This document shows, piece by piece, positions 5,979 through 14,676 of a stretch of DNA of 40,825 nucleotides. The notes beneath the pieces were generated by a model that worked only from the letters and a program-made list of their open reading frames with translations, did not search any database and was not told where the DNA came from. The position numbers and the translations under genes are program-made. Position 1 is the first letter of the stretch. Every line of letters begins with the position of its first letter. The DNA is from Candidatus Woesearchaeota archaeon. GTDB lineage: Archaea > Nanobdellota > Nanobdellia > Woesearchaeales > UBA9989. Location: NCBI GenBank assembly GCA_013329045.1, contig DUKZ01000041.1:1-40825 (forward strand). The letters run 5' to 3'.

Positions 5979-8624
5979 TTAGAAAAAGTCTTCCTCGCTG
6001 ATGTTCTGCGAGATGATGTCGTCTTGGGATATTGTCTTGTCAACAGATGGTTCTTCATCATCTAGTTCATCTAGTTCATCTGGTATTCGAGGGGTACTCC
6101 TTGGTTCTTTTAGTTCTTTTAGTTCTTTTGAATTCTCACTATTCTCTTCTGGGTCGTCTTCTGGCGGTATCCGGGCAGCGCTTGCCACGCTGTCCTCCTC
6201 TTCAAGCTTCATGAGCCTGACCCCTTGGGTATTCCTGCCAATTGGCCGGATGGCTGCCGCGCTTGTCCTGATGACCACACCATTCTTTGAGATGAAAAGG
6301 ACCTGATCATTGTCAACAACAGATAATACTCCAACAACCACCCCATTCCTCTCAGAGCAGATGATGTTGCGAACCCCTGATGATCCTCGCGCAGTGAGGC
6401 GGTATTCGCTCATGGTCGTTCGCTTGCCATATCCTTGTTCAGTGATGGTGAGGAGATAATGGTCATCTTCCCCGAGCACCATCCCGACAACCTTGTCTTG
6501 CGCTTTGAGGCGAATGCCAATGACTCCCGATGCTCCTCGCCCCATCGGTCGCACTTCTTCTTCATTGAAGCGGTTTGCCATCCCTGATGTTGTCGCAAGG
6601 ATGACCTGTTGTTTTCCATCAGTCAGCTTCACTTCGATGAGGCTGTCTCCTTCGCGAAGGGTAATGCCGATGATCCCTCCCTTCCGCGGCCGTGAATATT
6701 CGATAAGGTTTGTCTTCTTGACAATGCCTTGTTCTGTTCCCATCAGGATGAAATGGTAATCATCAAACGTATCAACCGGCACGATTGCAGAGATGTTTTC
6801 TCCTTCAGAGAGGGAAATAAGGTTCACCACAGGTTTTCCCTTTGCATGCCGGGCAGTTTCTGGTATGTCATAGACCTTCAGCCAATGCACCATCCCTTTA
6901 TTCGTAAAGAAGAGCATGGTGTCATGGGTGTTTGCGACGAACACATCTTTGACAAAGTCTTCTTCTTTCGTGCCAGCAGCCTTAATCCCACGCCCCCCCC
7001 GCTTCTGTTCTCGGTAGAGCGCCATCGCTGTCCTCTTGATGTAGCCGGCATGCGTGATCGTCACGACCATCTGCTCAGGCTTGATGAGTGCTTCCCGATC
7101 GATTTCTTCAAAGTCTCCACTTTCAATGATTGTCCGCCGATCATCCCCATATTGAGTCATCGCTTCATCGAGCTCATCTATAATAATGCCAAAGATTTTT
7201 TCATTAGAGGAGAGGATGCCTTTCAATTCGGATATTTTCACTTTGAGTTCAGAGAGCTCAGTCCGGATTTTTTCCTGCTCCATTGAGGCAAGCCGTTGGA
7301 GGCGCATCTCAAGGATTGCTTTTGCCTGGAGTTCAGTGAGAGAATAATCTTTTTGGAGCATGGCAAGGGCAATTGGTGCGTCCCGTGATTTCTTGATCTT
7401 CTGCACGACAGCATCGATATTGTCAAGGGCGATAGTCAGGCCTTCGAGGATGTGCGCTCGCTCTTCTGCCTTCTTGAGGTCAAATGCAGTCCTTTTGTAG
7501 ACAACATCTTTCCGGTGGTCGATGAAGTGCTGCAGGAGCGCTTTGAGAGACAATGTCCTTGGCTGATTGTTGACGAGGGCAACAAAATTGATGCCGAAGG
7601 TTACCTGCAGCCGTGTATGTTTCAGCAGTTGGTTGAGCACAATATCAGGTTGTGCCCCCTTTTTGAGCTCAAAGATGACCCTGATCCCTTCCCTGTTTGA
7701 TTCATCCCGGATATCAGAAATATCTTCCAGTACCTTCTGTTGGATGAGTTCAGCAGTCTGTTCGACCATCGTCGCCTTATTGACCATATAGGGTATTTCC
7801 GTGATGACGATGGCCTGCTTGCCCCCGATCTCTTCGACGTGGGATTGTGAGCTGACTTTGATGAGCCCCCTGCCGTTTTTGTACGCTGATCGAATGCCTC
7901 CAACCCCTTTGATAATGCCTCCCGTGGGAAAGTCTGGTCCTGGCAGATATTCGATCAATTCATTCATGGACAGTTCAGGATTTTTAATAAGAGCAATTGT
8001 TGCTTTGCAAAGCTCCTTGAGATTATGGGGGGGGATGTTTGTGGCCATGCCAACAGCAATCCCGCTGCTGCCGTTCATGAGGAGTGATGGCAGCTTTGAG
8101 GGTAATACAGACGGCTCAGTTAAGCTATTGTCAAAATTCTGGGTAAAGGATACTGTTTCCTTGTCAATGTCCTGCAAGAGCTCTTCTGCGATCTTTTTGA
8201 GGCGCGCTTCAGTATAACGCATGGCTGCCGGGTTGTCTCCATCAACGCTGCCAAAGTTTCCCTGTCCATCAACAAGAGGGTATCTTAATGAGAAATCCTG
8301 CGCCATGCGGACAAGGGAATCATATACTGCTGTGTCGCCATGAGGATGATACTTGCCAAGCACTTCCCCTACGATTCTAGCAGATTTCTTGAATGGCTTG
8401 TTGTGCACAAGGCCCATGTCATTCATGGCGTAGAGTATGCGTCGGTGCACCGGCTTCATGCCGTCACGAACATCAGGAAGTGCCCGCCCGACAATCACGC
8501 TCATCGCATAGTCGACATAGCTTTGTTTCATCTCCTCTTCTATCTCACGGGGGAAGATGCGTGCTACTGGTTCCGTGGCCGATGGTTGAACAGAAGAGTG
8601 GCCTTCAGAAGACTCTTTTTCCAT
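5979..8624 (-). CDS. gyrA: DNA gyrase subunit A
   Basis: An 881-residue type IIA topoisomerase subunit that cleaves and rejoins DNA and, with GyrB, introduces negative supercoils. The N-terminal breakage-reunion domain has the active-site tyrosine in [10 protein letters not shown] (Tyr137). A gyrase-type box, [12 protein letters not shown] (about residue 540), at the start of the C-terminal beta-pinwheel marks it as gyrase rather than Topo IV. The last ~65 residues form an acidic tail with short tandem repeats ([18 protein letters not shown]). Gyrase in archaea is of bacterial origin (established). gyrB is not adjacent on either side. A TATA box lies about 34 nt upstream of the ATG, so any leader is very short. 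Confidence 0.97.
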   Translation of the reverse strand: MEKESSEGHSSVQPSATEPVARIFPREIEEEMKQSYVDYAMSVIVGRALPDVRDGMKPVHRRILYAMNDMGLVHNKPFKKSARIVGEVLGKYHPHGDTAVYDSLVRMAQDFSLRYPLVDGQGNFGSVDGDNPAAMRYTEARLKKIAEELLQDIDKETVSFTQNFDNSLTEPSVLPSKLPSLLMNGSSGIAVGMATNIPPHNLKELCKATIALIKNPELSMNELIEYLPGPDFPTGGIIKGVGGIRSAYKNGRGLIKVSSQSHVEEIGGKQAIVITEIPYMVNKATMVEQTAELIQQKVLEDISDIRDESNREGIRVIFELKKGAQPDIVLNQLLKHTRLQVTFGINFVALVNNQPRTLSLKALLQHFIDHRKDVVYKRTAFDLKKAEERAHILEGLTIALDNIDAVVQKIKKSRDAPIALAMLQKDYSLTELQAKAILEMRLQRLASMEQEKIRTELSELKVKISELKGILSSNEKIFGIIIDELDEAMTQYGDDRRTIIESGDFEEIDREALIKPEQMVVTITHAGYIKRTAMALYREQKRGGRGIKAAGTKEEDFVKDVFVANTHDTMLFFTNKGMVHWLKVYDIPETARHAKGKPVVNLISLSEGENISAIVPVDTFDDYHFILMGTEQGIVKKTNLIEYSRPRKGGIIGITLREGDSLIEVKLTDGKQQVILATTSGMANRFNEEEVRPMGRGASGVIGIRLKAQDKVVGMVLGEDDHYLLTITEQGYGKRTTMSEYRLTARGSSGVRNIICSERNGVVVGVLSVVDNDQVLFISKNGVVIRTSAAAIRPIGRNTQGVRLMKLEEEDSVASAARIPPEDDPEENSENSKELKELKEPRSTPRIPDELDELDDEEPSVDKTISQDDIISQNISEEDFF

Positions 8625-8653
8625 ACTTAGTCAAGAAAAAGGAAGCAGGGATG

Positions 8654-8663
8654 CTTTATAAAG
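8654..8663 (-). promoter_or_regulatory. TATA box of gyrA
   Basis: CTTTATAAAG, centred about 34 nt upstream of the gyrA ATG (8624), predicting a leader of only a few nucleotides. Confidence 0.5.
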
Positions 8664-8753
8664 TTTTTGATTCTATTTTGCCTCTAGAAGGCCTGAAATG
8701 GCAAAATTTGGCAGTTTGAGAATATTAAAAATAAAAGAAAATAGTGGGAGGGG

Positions 8754-9065
8754 CTATCTTCCAGCAGCCGTGTCATAAGCGAGGCCGATTCTTGCCTTGA
8801 TTGTCTCATATGAGGTAGTAAGCCGTGCAAGAAGGTCGCCCTCAAGGGGTGTTCGAGGAAAGCAAGGATTTTCCCTCACAAGGTCTTGTACTGCGCTGTA
8901 GCTGTCATCCATCCAAAGGATTGTTCGGTGGAGACTGCCGGGCGTTGGCGAATGCCCATTGCCCTGCTTTTGCCGTCGATCGAGTAGTTTCCCTTCATAG
9001 CAATACCGATCAGCAAGAAGGCTCAGTTCACGGGGATCAAGCCCATAGTCTAATGTTTCTGTCAT
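8754..9065 (-). CDS. Orphan 103-residue protein
   Basis: A small, charged, soluble protein without recognised motifs, signal peptide or membrane segment. The ATG at 9065 is preceded by a good ribosome binding site (GGAGGAG, 8 nt away) and a TATATT-like box about 45 nt upstream, so it appears to be expressed with a short leader. It lies upstream of gyrA and is divergent from the AbrB-PhoU gene. Confidence 0.6.
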   Translation of the reverse strand: MTETLDYGLDPRELSLLADRYCYEGKLLDRRQKQGNGHSPTPGSLHRTILWMDDSYSAVQDLVRENPCFPRTPLEGDLLARLTTSYETIKARIGLAYDTAAGR

Positions 9066-9176
9066 GAAAATCTCCTCCAGTTTTTCTATGGCCCCAAAAA
9101 TTCAAGCATATATTCTTTTTCGATATATAATATATAAGAGAATAGTTGAATATTCATAATGACGAATCCAGTATCT

Positions 9177-9184
9177 TTATATAT
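9177..9184 (+). promoter_or_regulatory. TATA box of the AbrB-PhoU gene
   Basis: TTTATATA, centred 27 nt upstream of the ATG at 9207. It supports that start over the in-frame ATG at 9159, which lies upstream of the box. Confidence 0.55.
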
Positions 9185-9206
9185 CAGGGATTTGGAAAAG
9201 CAACAA

Positions 9207-10172
9207 ATGAAGCGTCGTCTGATTAAGCAGGGTGTGGACACGTTGACAGTGACCTTGCCAAAATCTTGGATAACGGCAAATAATCTCAGGTCTGGGGATG
9301 AGGTAGACATTGCTGAGCAGGATAATACCCTGCAGATTGCCTGCGAGAAGCGCCTCCTTGAAAAAAGAAAAACGATTGATATCTCCGGCCTCTCTAATCC
9401 CATCGTCTGGAGAAAATTCATCGGTGCCTACAGGACAGGATATGACGAGATAAAGATCATTTTTGAATCACAGAATAAGGAGTATGACATTGTTTATTCA
9501 AGCATTGCGCATATGGAAAGGCGCCTGAAGATGAAGACAATGGACATGCTCCAGGACATGGTCTATCGTTTTGTGGGAATGGAGATTACCGACCAGCAGC
9601 AGAATTTCTGTATTGTCAAGGACCTAGGAGGCGTGAGCAAGGACCAGTTTGACGACGCATTGAGAAGGATTTTTCTCCTCCTCATGAGCATGGTAGGAGA
9701 CCTCCAGCAGGCGATGCAAGAGAACAATCCTGAGATGCTGACAGGGATGGCAGGGACAGACACAAATATTGACCGATTCACGGATTATTGCCTTCGCTGC
9801 TTGAACAGGAAAGGGTATCATCGGTTCAGCAAGACCCCAACGATATATTCGTATATATTGACGCTCGAGCTGGTAGGTGATGAGTTAAAGAAAATGGCAG
9901 CACATCTCTCCTCTCAGCCGTTGTCAAACAGGAGATTCAAGCATATCCTAATTGAGCGAAATAAGCTTATCAGGTCCCTCTACGAGCTTCATTATGCCTA
10001 CAAGGTGCCAGTTATCATCGCAATCTTTGACAAAAATGCTGCATTGACGCTGGAGACAGATGGAGAGTTCAAGAAAGCATCGAATGGTGACCTTGAAGCA
10101 GCGCATCACATCAAGAAAGTGTCCGCTTTGATCACCCAGCTTCTTCAGCTGCAAATCGAGCTGGAATCATAG
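9207..10172 (+). CDS. AbrB-PhoU fusion protein, phosphate-uptake-type regulator
   Basis: A 321-residue protein. Residues 1-45 form a SpoVT/AbrB swapped-hairpin domain (RRLIKQGVDTLTVTLPKSWI, then SGDEVDIAEQ). The rest consists of PhoU-like three-helix bundles (about residues 90-320). Archaeal AbrB-PhoU proteins are thought to control phosphate uptake or related transcription; DNA binding would come from the AbrB part. No Pst transport genes are in the window, so the target is open. The start at 9207 was chosen from the TATA spacing and because homologues begin at the AbrB domain. Confidence 0.85.
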   Translation: MKRRLIKQGVDTLTVTLPKSWITANNLRSGDEVDIAEQDNTLQIACEKRLLEKRKTIDISGLSNPIVWRKFIGAYRTGYDEIKIIFESQNKEYDIVYSSIAHMERRLKMKTMDMLQDMVYRFVGMEITDQQQNFCIVKDLGGVSKDQFDDALRRIFLLLMSMVGDLQQAMQENNPEMLTGMAGTDTNIDRFTDYCLRCLNRKGYHRFSKTPTIYSYILTLELVGDELKKMAAHLSSQPLSNRRFKHILIERNKLIRSLYELHYAYKVPVIIAIFDKNAALTLETDGEFKKASNGDLEAAHHIKKVSALITQLLQLQIELES

Positions 10173-10185
10173 GATCTGGGAAAGG

Positions 10186-10329
10186 TCAGAGTTTCTTTAC
10201 GATATGTTCCCTGACAAGGAAGCCTTTTCCGCAGTACACGCATTGTTTTCTTTTCCCATCAAGGTAAGTCCCGCTGGTTTGGTATTGCATGCTATTCCCG
10301 CAGGAAGGGCACTTGAGGAGGAATCTCAT
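10186..10329 (-). CDS. 47-residue zinc-ribbon protein
   Basis: A very short gene, coding for MRFLLKCPSCGNSM, a middle stretch and then KQCVYCGKGFLV, ending at KKL. Two CxxC knuckles (Cys7/Cys10 and Cys30/Cys33), 20 residues apart, make a classic zinc ribbon, probably binding nucleic acid or a protein partner. Its ATG overlaps the stop of the methyltransferase gene (ATGA, 10326-10329), so it is the last cistron of the group starting at 12302. Its 3' end meets the end of the convergent AbrB-PhoU gene 14 bp away. Function unknown. Confidence 0.8.
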   Translation of the reverse strand: MRFLLKCPSCGNSMQYQTSGTYLDGKRKQCVYCGKGFLVREHIVKKL

Positions 10330-10952
10330 TTTCTGGCTTTCATCCGGAAGGTGATGCTCGAACAGGGAAAAGCGCTAAGAGGTGTCCCCTCATAGAGATC
10401 AGGTTTTTTGTTCGCAATCAATTCCACTGCATAATTCCAAAATTGTTTGCCTTTGGAAAAGTTCAACCTTGTCGAGATGAGTTCAAAATCACAAGTGAAG
10501 CCATAATCGTTCAGCCCGGCGTGGCGAATCATGTTCTTATCGACAAAATCCATGACGTGGGAATCATAAAAGCAGAGATGAAGGGGATTGTGTGCCCCGG
10601 GGGAAGTATAATGAGGAACGATGATGTCGATGAAAGCGCCTTTTCTCATGATACGCCAGAGCTCTTCTAGCACCGCGTAGGGATTTTTTAAGTGTTCAAA
10701 GACCATTCGAGAATAGACATATCCAAAATGGTTGTCCTTGAAGGGATATGGGAATGAGTCAAAATCAAAAACGATATTGTTGCCAAGGTTCATGATATCA
10801 GCATTGACAAAATCCTTGAGGGGCTTTTTGCCGCAGCCAAAATGAAGATAGGGTTTTGCTAAGCCATGTGGGATGATGACATCTTTTTCAAATCCTGAAT
10901 GGATAATGGGCGTGCTCATAAGTTCAGAGGGCAGATGCCTAATGGCAGTCAT
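10326..10952 (-). CDS. Class I SAM-dependent methyltransferase
   Basis: A 208-residue Methyltransf_11-type enzyme. Motif I is LHFGCGKKPL (about residue 36), the acidic end of strand beta2 is NADI, and the post-motif region is FDFDSFPYPFKDNHFGYVYS followed by VFEHL. The substrate cannot be told from sequence. It overlaps the ScpB gene upstream and the zinc-ribbon gene downstream by 4 bp each, so it is firmly in one operon with them. Confidence 0.85.
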   Translation of the reverse strand: MTAIRHLPSELMSTPIIHSGFEKDVIIPHGLAKPYLHFGCGKKPLKDFVNADIMNLGNNIVFDFDSFPYPFKDNHFGYVYSRMVFEHLKNPYAVLEELWRIMRKGAFIDIIVPHYTSPGAHNPLHLCFYDSHVMDFVDKNMIRHAGLNDYGFTCDFELISTRLNFSKGKQFWNYAVELIANKKPDLYEGTPLSAFPCSSITFRMKARK

Positions 10953-11698
10953 GAGACATCCTGCCCGTTCCCTCCTGTAGTTGTTTTCTCTGTCTGATTG
11001 GTGTGAGACGGGGGCTTTTCCGGTTCATGGGCGCGGGGTATGGAGTTTTCTGTTTCTTTTGCATCCAGGTCTATAGGCTCAAGATCGATAGTCCCATCCA
11101 TGAGCTGCTGCTGTTTCCTTTTTTCTTCAGCTTCCGTTTCTTTCAGCTTTTTGAGCTCTGCTGAAAGCCGTCTGGCCTCATCTTCTTTTGAAGTGATAAG
11201 TTGTTCGATGTTATCAAATTTGCCAAAGTGCTCCTTGAGCTTGTCTGGAGGCAGGTCAAAATAATCGAAGAACTTTGGTGCGAGCCTGATGAGCTTGGTT
11301 CGTCCTTTCTTGACCCGGCTGATGTATCCTTGCTCTTCTAGTTCAGCGAGATGGTCATATGCCTTGTTCGTTCGTATGGCAATAACATCGCTTTGGAGCA
11401 CTGGCGCTTTCCAGGCAACAACGGCCAATGTTTCGATGACTGTTTTTGGCAGGTCTGTTTTTGTCACGACATTTGACACGAGCGGAACAAATTTCTCTTG
11501 GACAGAAAGTTTCCAAGACCCGGGTTCTTCCTCGATGAGCATCAGGGATGATTGTTCATCATCCAGCCGCTTTTTTATCTCATGGAGCGCCAAGGCAATG
11601 TCCTCTTCATTATCCCGGGTGAGTTTTGCTAGCTCCTCAACAGTCATCTTTCTGCCGGAGGAAAACAGCAACGCTTCGAGTTCTTTATGGAGCCGCAT
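10949..11698 (-). CDS. scpB: Segregation and condensation protein B
   Basis: A 249-residue protein. Two winged-helix domains span about residues 1-160 (LEALLFSSGRKMTVEELAKL, IETLAVVAWKAPVLQSDV, LEEQGYISRVKKGRTKLI), diagnostic of ScpB, the kite subunit of SMC-kleisin condensin. A coiled-coil and disordered tail of about 85 residues (LKKLKETEAEEKRKQQQL, then Pro/Thr-rich) is longer than in most ScpB proteins. No smc or typical scpA is in the window; the coupled upstream gene (14-bp overlap) could be a functional partner. Confidence 0.92.
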   Translation of the reverse strand: MRLHKELEALLFSSGRKMTVEELAKLTRDNEEDIALALHEIKKRLDDEQSSLMLIEEEPGSWKLSVQEKFVPLVSNVVTKTDLPKTVIETLAVVAWKAPVLQSDVIAIRTNKAYDHLAELEEQGYISRVKKGRTKLIRLAPKFFDYFDLPPDKLKEHFGKFDNIEQLITSKEDEARRLSAELKKLKETEAEEKRKQQQLMDGTIDLEPIDLDAKETENSIPRAHEPEKPPSHTNQTEKTTTGGNGQDVS

Positions 11699-12302
11699 GT
11701 TTTTTTGGTTTCCTATACATCCCTTCCTCTTCTATGATGCTTTTCTCTTCGATGAGTTTGTCCAGGAAAGGCTGCAACTCTTTTGCGGGAACACCTGTCA
11801 ATTGCGCCAGTTCAGGTGTTGCTGCCGGATGGACCGCAATATGCACAAGGAGCGTGTTTGCCAGGAGGCGTTGGAAATTTTTCTTGAGAAAGTTTGTTTG
11901 GGACACTGATTCTTTGACTATCTTATCGATGTTATGGAGCTTTGCCTGGAGGTCATTGAGCATTGATGCCCAGTCGGAATTTGTGGCGGTTATCACCTCA
12001 GGCTCTTCTATCTCGACTGAAGAGGGCATGTAGTCAAAGCAAAAGCCGACAAGTGAAGGGATGTCTTTTATCCAGAAGAGAAGTTCTGCAAAGCAGCTGA
12101 AATAGCTGTCAGCTTCCTCATTGATTTCAGAATAGAATTCTTCTTCAAGCGTGATTTCCTTTTCATCGGATTTCATCTTCTCTATGAACTCCTTGAGTGT
12201 CTCGGTGACATGATCTTTTGGCTTCCCGAGCATCTCGATGATCACGCGTACCTTGAGGAACCCTTTTTCCTTGAATTGTTCAAGTTTTTCTTTTTCAACC
12301 AT
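11685..12302 (-). CDS. Conserved archaeal protein upstream of scpB
   Basis: A 205-residue protein. The N-terminal part (residues 1-90; VRVIIEMLGKPKDHV, GFCFDYMPSSVEIEEPE) looks like an alpha/beta domain. A helical linker and a C-terminal winged helix (about 145-195; TPELAQLTGVPAKELQPFL) follow. I recognise no named family. The fused winged helix and the 14-bp overlap with scpB suggest a role in chromosome organisation or kleisin-like bridging (inference). The ATG at 12302 sits 27 nt from a TATA box, so this is the first gene of the operon 12302-10186. Confidence 0.8.
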   Translation of the reverse strand: MVEKEKLEQFKEKGFLKVRVIIEMLGKPKDHVTETLKEFIEKMKSDEKEITLEEEFYSEINEEADSYFSCFAELLFWIKDIPSLVGFCFDYMPSSVEIEEPEVITATNSDWASMLNDLQAKLHNIDKIVKESVSQTNFLKKNFQRLLANTLLVHIAVHPAATPELAQLTGVPAKELQPFLDKLIEEKSIIEEEGMYRKPKKHAAP

Positions 12303-12323
12303 GGGGAAGGGGCAAGAGGTATC

Positions 12324-12335
12324 CTTTTATTAATG
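12324..12335 (-). promoter_or_regulatory. TATA box of the scpB operon
   Basis: CATTAATAAAAG on the minus strand, centred 27 nt before the ATG at 12302. Confidence 0.5.
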
Positions 12336-12791
12336 TTTTCCTGTCTGCTCAAAAAAGAAGGCAGACAGGAAGAGGGGAATACCGAGTCCGGAAATCAGGG
12401 GGAGGGATGAGAGCACTTTTTCTTGGCCGGTTTCATAAATAACCTCTCCGTCTTCAGAAAGCTCGACTAAAGCCTCGACTGTATGGCAATATGTACTGTT
12501 GAATGACGGAAAAGCAAGACACAAAGTGTAGTCTCCTGGCGCGCCCGCGCGAAAGCTTCCAAAACTGGTTTCTCCTGTAAGATAGATGGTTCCATTCCAA
12601 TACTGATGGTCATTGACAAGCAGGAGTGCTTCAGGAGAAGAGGGAATGCTTGTTTTCAGGGAAAAAACAGGGGAATAAAAGCTCGCAGGTGATAGCTTGG
12701 ATGGAAGAAGAAATTCTACTTGAGCCGGCCCAGGTTCTATCACCCCAACAGTTGTAGGAAGGGCAATGAGGAACAGCAGTGAGAGGGTCAT
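12330..12791 (-). CDS. Single-domain secreted or membrane protein, orphan
   Basis: An approximately 153-residue protein with a hydrophobic N-terminal segment (MTLSLLFLIALPTTVGV), an extracellular beta-rich domain with one cysteine pair (YTLCLAF...TYCHTV), and a C-terminal hydrophobic helix (SLPLISGLGIPLFLSAFFF). It is probably anchored at both ends or by the C-terminal helix. The frame stays open to 13016, but the AT-rich low-complexity DNA upstream of 12791 looks intergenic; ATGs at 12884 and 13016 remain possible. A perfect 9-bp inverted repeat (12340-12369) overlaps its last codons. No family is recognised. Confidence 0.6.
   Translation of the reverse strand: MTLSLLFLIALPTTVGVIEPGPAQVEFLLPSKLSPASFYSPVFSLKTSIPSSPEALLLVNDHQYWNGTIYLTGETSFGSFRAGAPGDYTLCLAFPSFNSTYCHTVEALVELSEDGEVIYETGQEKVLSSLPLISGLGIPLFLSAFFFEQTGKH
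12340..12369. repeat. Perfect 9-bp hairpin at the 3' end of the 12330 gene
   Basis: CCTGTCTGC and GCAGACAGG are separated by 12 nt. The hairpin covers the last codons of the minus-strand gene and lies next to the scpB operon promoter. It may mark the transcript end, but the following bases are not T-rich. Confidence 0.4.
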
Positions 12792-13070
12792 AAGGATAAT
12801 AGAGAGCGGGAGGTTAAAGAAGGTATGGGAAAAATAATGAAAAAATAATAAAAAGCGTGAATAAATGATGGTGTGAAACGCCATTCTTTCGAAAAACACA
12901 AGATCTGGCCGGTAATGAAACAAAAAAAACAAGGAAAAGATGGTATTGGTGCAGATATCTTGATGGTTTGTTGAAGCCGGAAAGGGTACTGTTAACGAAA
13001 GCATTAAGGATTGCAATTGGCAGATTTCTTTGTAGCGCTCTTCTGTTTATTTCTCTCCTGTTTATTTATG

Positions 13071-13622
13071 TCACCTTAGCACGGTAATGAGGAATGATTC
13101 TATCAAGGCAGCAAAGAGGAGGAGGGGGAGGATGAGTTTTACTAAGACAATAAATCCTTCCGCATATGCATCGGTGAGTTTATTCCTATGAAATAAGCAT
13201 GCCCGCCCGATCTTGATTGCGTACGCAAAGGAGAGCAGGATTGCTGGTAATTCAAAGATGCCATGAGGGAGCAGCAAGAAAAGCGTTCCTGGTGTGGCTG
13301 CGCGTACAACTGCACCGATGATGATGCCGTTGGTGAAGATGAAAAGGTATGGGGCAATGATAGAAGGGCCAAGGAGGATGGAAAGGAATGCAACTCGTGC
13401 ATTGTTAAAAAAGATGAAGAGAAAGAGGGGGAAAAACCCTTGGGAGGAAACAACACTCTTGAGGTTGTCAAAAAGTGGTGCAAGATACGTGAGCGTAAGG
13501 GAAGAAAACATTATTCCGAGGAGGAGTGAGCAAAAGAAGAGAAAGCTCACATGCCAAAACAAAGGCATGATATGAGTGAGTGATTCTTTTAGTTCCAAAC
13601 GCCAGGGATTGTTCTTCCGCAT
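13071..13622 (-). CDS. Stage II sporulation protein M-like (SpoIIM/DUF95) membrane protein
   Basis: A 183-residue integral membrane protein with about five hydrophobic helices. FFNNARVAFLSILLG, the NGIIIGAVV helix and LLPHGIFELPAILLSFAYA are the hallmark motifs of the SpoIIM/DUF95 family, which occurs widely in archaea with unknown function. The ATG at 13622 has a ribosome binding site (GGAGGG) 9 nt upstream; the frame also extends to a TTG at 13628. It begins inside the radical SAM gene (34-bp overlap), indicating co-expression. Confidence 0.88.
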   Translation of the reverse strand: MRKNNPWRLELKESLTHIMPLFWHVSFLFFCSLLLGIMFSSLTLTYLAPLFDNLKSVVSSQGFFPLFLFIFFNNARVAFLSILLGPSIIAPYLFIFTNGIIIGAVVRAATPGTLFLLLPHGIFELPAILLSFAYAIKIGRACLFHRNKLTDAYAEGFIVLVKLILPLLLFAALIESFLITVLR

Positions 13623-14593
13623 GGGCAAGTTCCCTCCACAAGATTGTTTCTGATGACATGATGCCAGGAGCGCTCTATCAGCAGCTTATTGCATGATGGG
13701 CAATACGTGTTTTGTCCTTCTTTTGAATGGATATTCCCTGTATACACATAGTGCAGTCCTTTTCCAAGCGCGATGTTCCTCGCATGTTCCACGGTTGCTG
13801 GCGGCGTTGGCGGCACGTCCATCATCAGATAGTCGGGATGAAACGCGGTAAAATGCAATGGCACATCCGGCCCCAGCTGTGCAAGGATCCAATCGCACAT
13901 CTTTTCTATCTCTTGGCCGCTATCATTTCGTCCAGGGATGAGGAGTGTTGTTAGTTCGCACCATATCCCTTGAGCATGCACATACTTGATGGTGTCGAGT
14001 ACAGGCTCTAGATGCGCTAAGGAGATATTCTTATAGAATTTTTCGCTAAAGCTTTTGAGGTCAATATTTGCGGCGTCAAGATGCGAATACACCGCTTCAC
14101 GGGCCTCAGGAGTGATATAGCCAGCAGTCACAAACACCCGCTTGATCCTTTTTTGTTGTGCAGCAGTGAATGTGTCCATGCAATATTCCGCAAAGATGGT
14201 AGGGTCATTATAGGTAAACGCGATGCTAAGGCAAGAGTGCTCCTTTGCGAGGAAAACAACATGTTCCGGACTAACCTGGTAGGAGAGCCTTAATTCATCT
14301 CGTGCTTTGCTAATGTCCCAATTCTGGCAAAATTTGCATCCGAGATTGCACCCAACTGTCCCGATGGAGAGCACAGCGCTTCCAGGGAGAAAATGGAACA
14401 ATGGTTTTTTCTCGATGGGGTCGATCGCAACCGAGCTCGGTTTCCCATAAGAGACGGCATAAAGCACTCCCCCTTCATTTTTTCTGATATAACAAAATCC
14501 CCGTTTCCCATCATTGATCACGCAATCCCTTGGACAGAGCGTGCAGTGTACCTTATTGTCTGCGAGCTTTTCATAGAAGAGTGCTTCGTGCAT
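13589..14593 (-). CDS. amrS: AmmeMemoRadiSam system radical SAM enzyme (AmrS-type)
   Basis: A 334-residue radical SAM protein of the AmrS/PflA-like group. The cluster motif CxxxCxxC is GCNLGCKFCQNWD (Cys82, Cys86, Cys89). Four cysteines near the N-terminus (Cys17, 20, 24, 34; CTLCPRDC...GFC) and the C-terminal CPSC/CPCG pairs probably bind a second metal site. The family is co-inherited with Memo and AMMECR1 proteins, neither of which is in the window; its reaction is not settled. The start at 14593 lies 25 nt from a TTTAATAAAA box; an upstream in-frame ATG at 14635 would place the box inside the gene. It is divergent from radB. Confidence 0.9.
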   Translation of the reverse strand: MHEALFYEKLADNKVHCTLCPRDCVINDGKRGFCYIRKNEGGVLYAVSYGKPSSVAIDPIEKKPLFHFLPGSAVLSIGTVGCNLGCKFCQNWDISKARDELRLSYQVSPEHVVFLAKEHSCLSIAFTYNDPTIFAEYCMDTFTAAQQKRIKRVFVTAGYITPEAREAVYSHLDAANIDLKSFSEKFYKNISLAHLEPVLDTIKYVHAQGIWCELTTLLIPGRNDSGQEIEKMCDWILAQLGPDVPLHFTAFHPDYLMMDVPPTPPATVEHARNIALGKGLHYVYTGNIHSKEGQNTYCPSCNKLLIERSWHHVIRNNLVEGTCPCGRTIPGVWN

Positions 14594-14613
14594 GCATAAG
14601 ATGAGGACTTGAG

Positions 14614-14623
14614 TTTTATTAAA
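14614..14623 (-). promoter_or_regulatory. TATA box of amrS
   Basis: TTTAATAAAA on the minus strand, centred 25 nt upstream of the ATG at 14593. Confidence 0.5.
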
Positions 14624-14648
14624 TGTATCGTCCAAAGCAAAGAAACCA

Positions 14649-14657
14649 TTTTATAAT
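14649..14657 (+). promoter_or_regulatory. TATA box of radB
   Basis: TTTTATAAT, centred 24 nt upstream of the ATG at 14677, back to back with the amrS promoter. Confidence 0.5.
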
Positions 14658-14676
14658 CCCTTCTTTTCTGAATGAT

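Noticed and set aside
12792-13016. N-terminal extension of the 12330 membrane protein
   Set aside because: The extension is AT-rich low-complexity sequence that looks intergenic; ATGs at 12884 and 13016 cannot be fully excluded.
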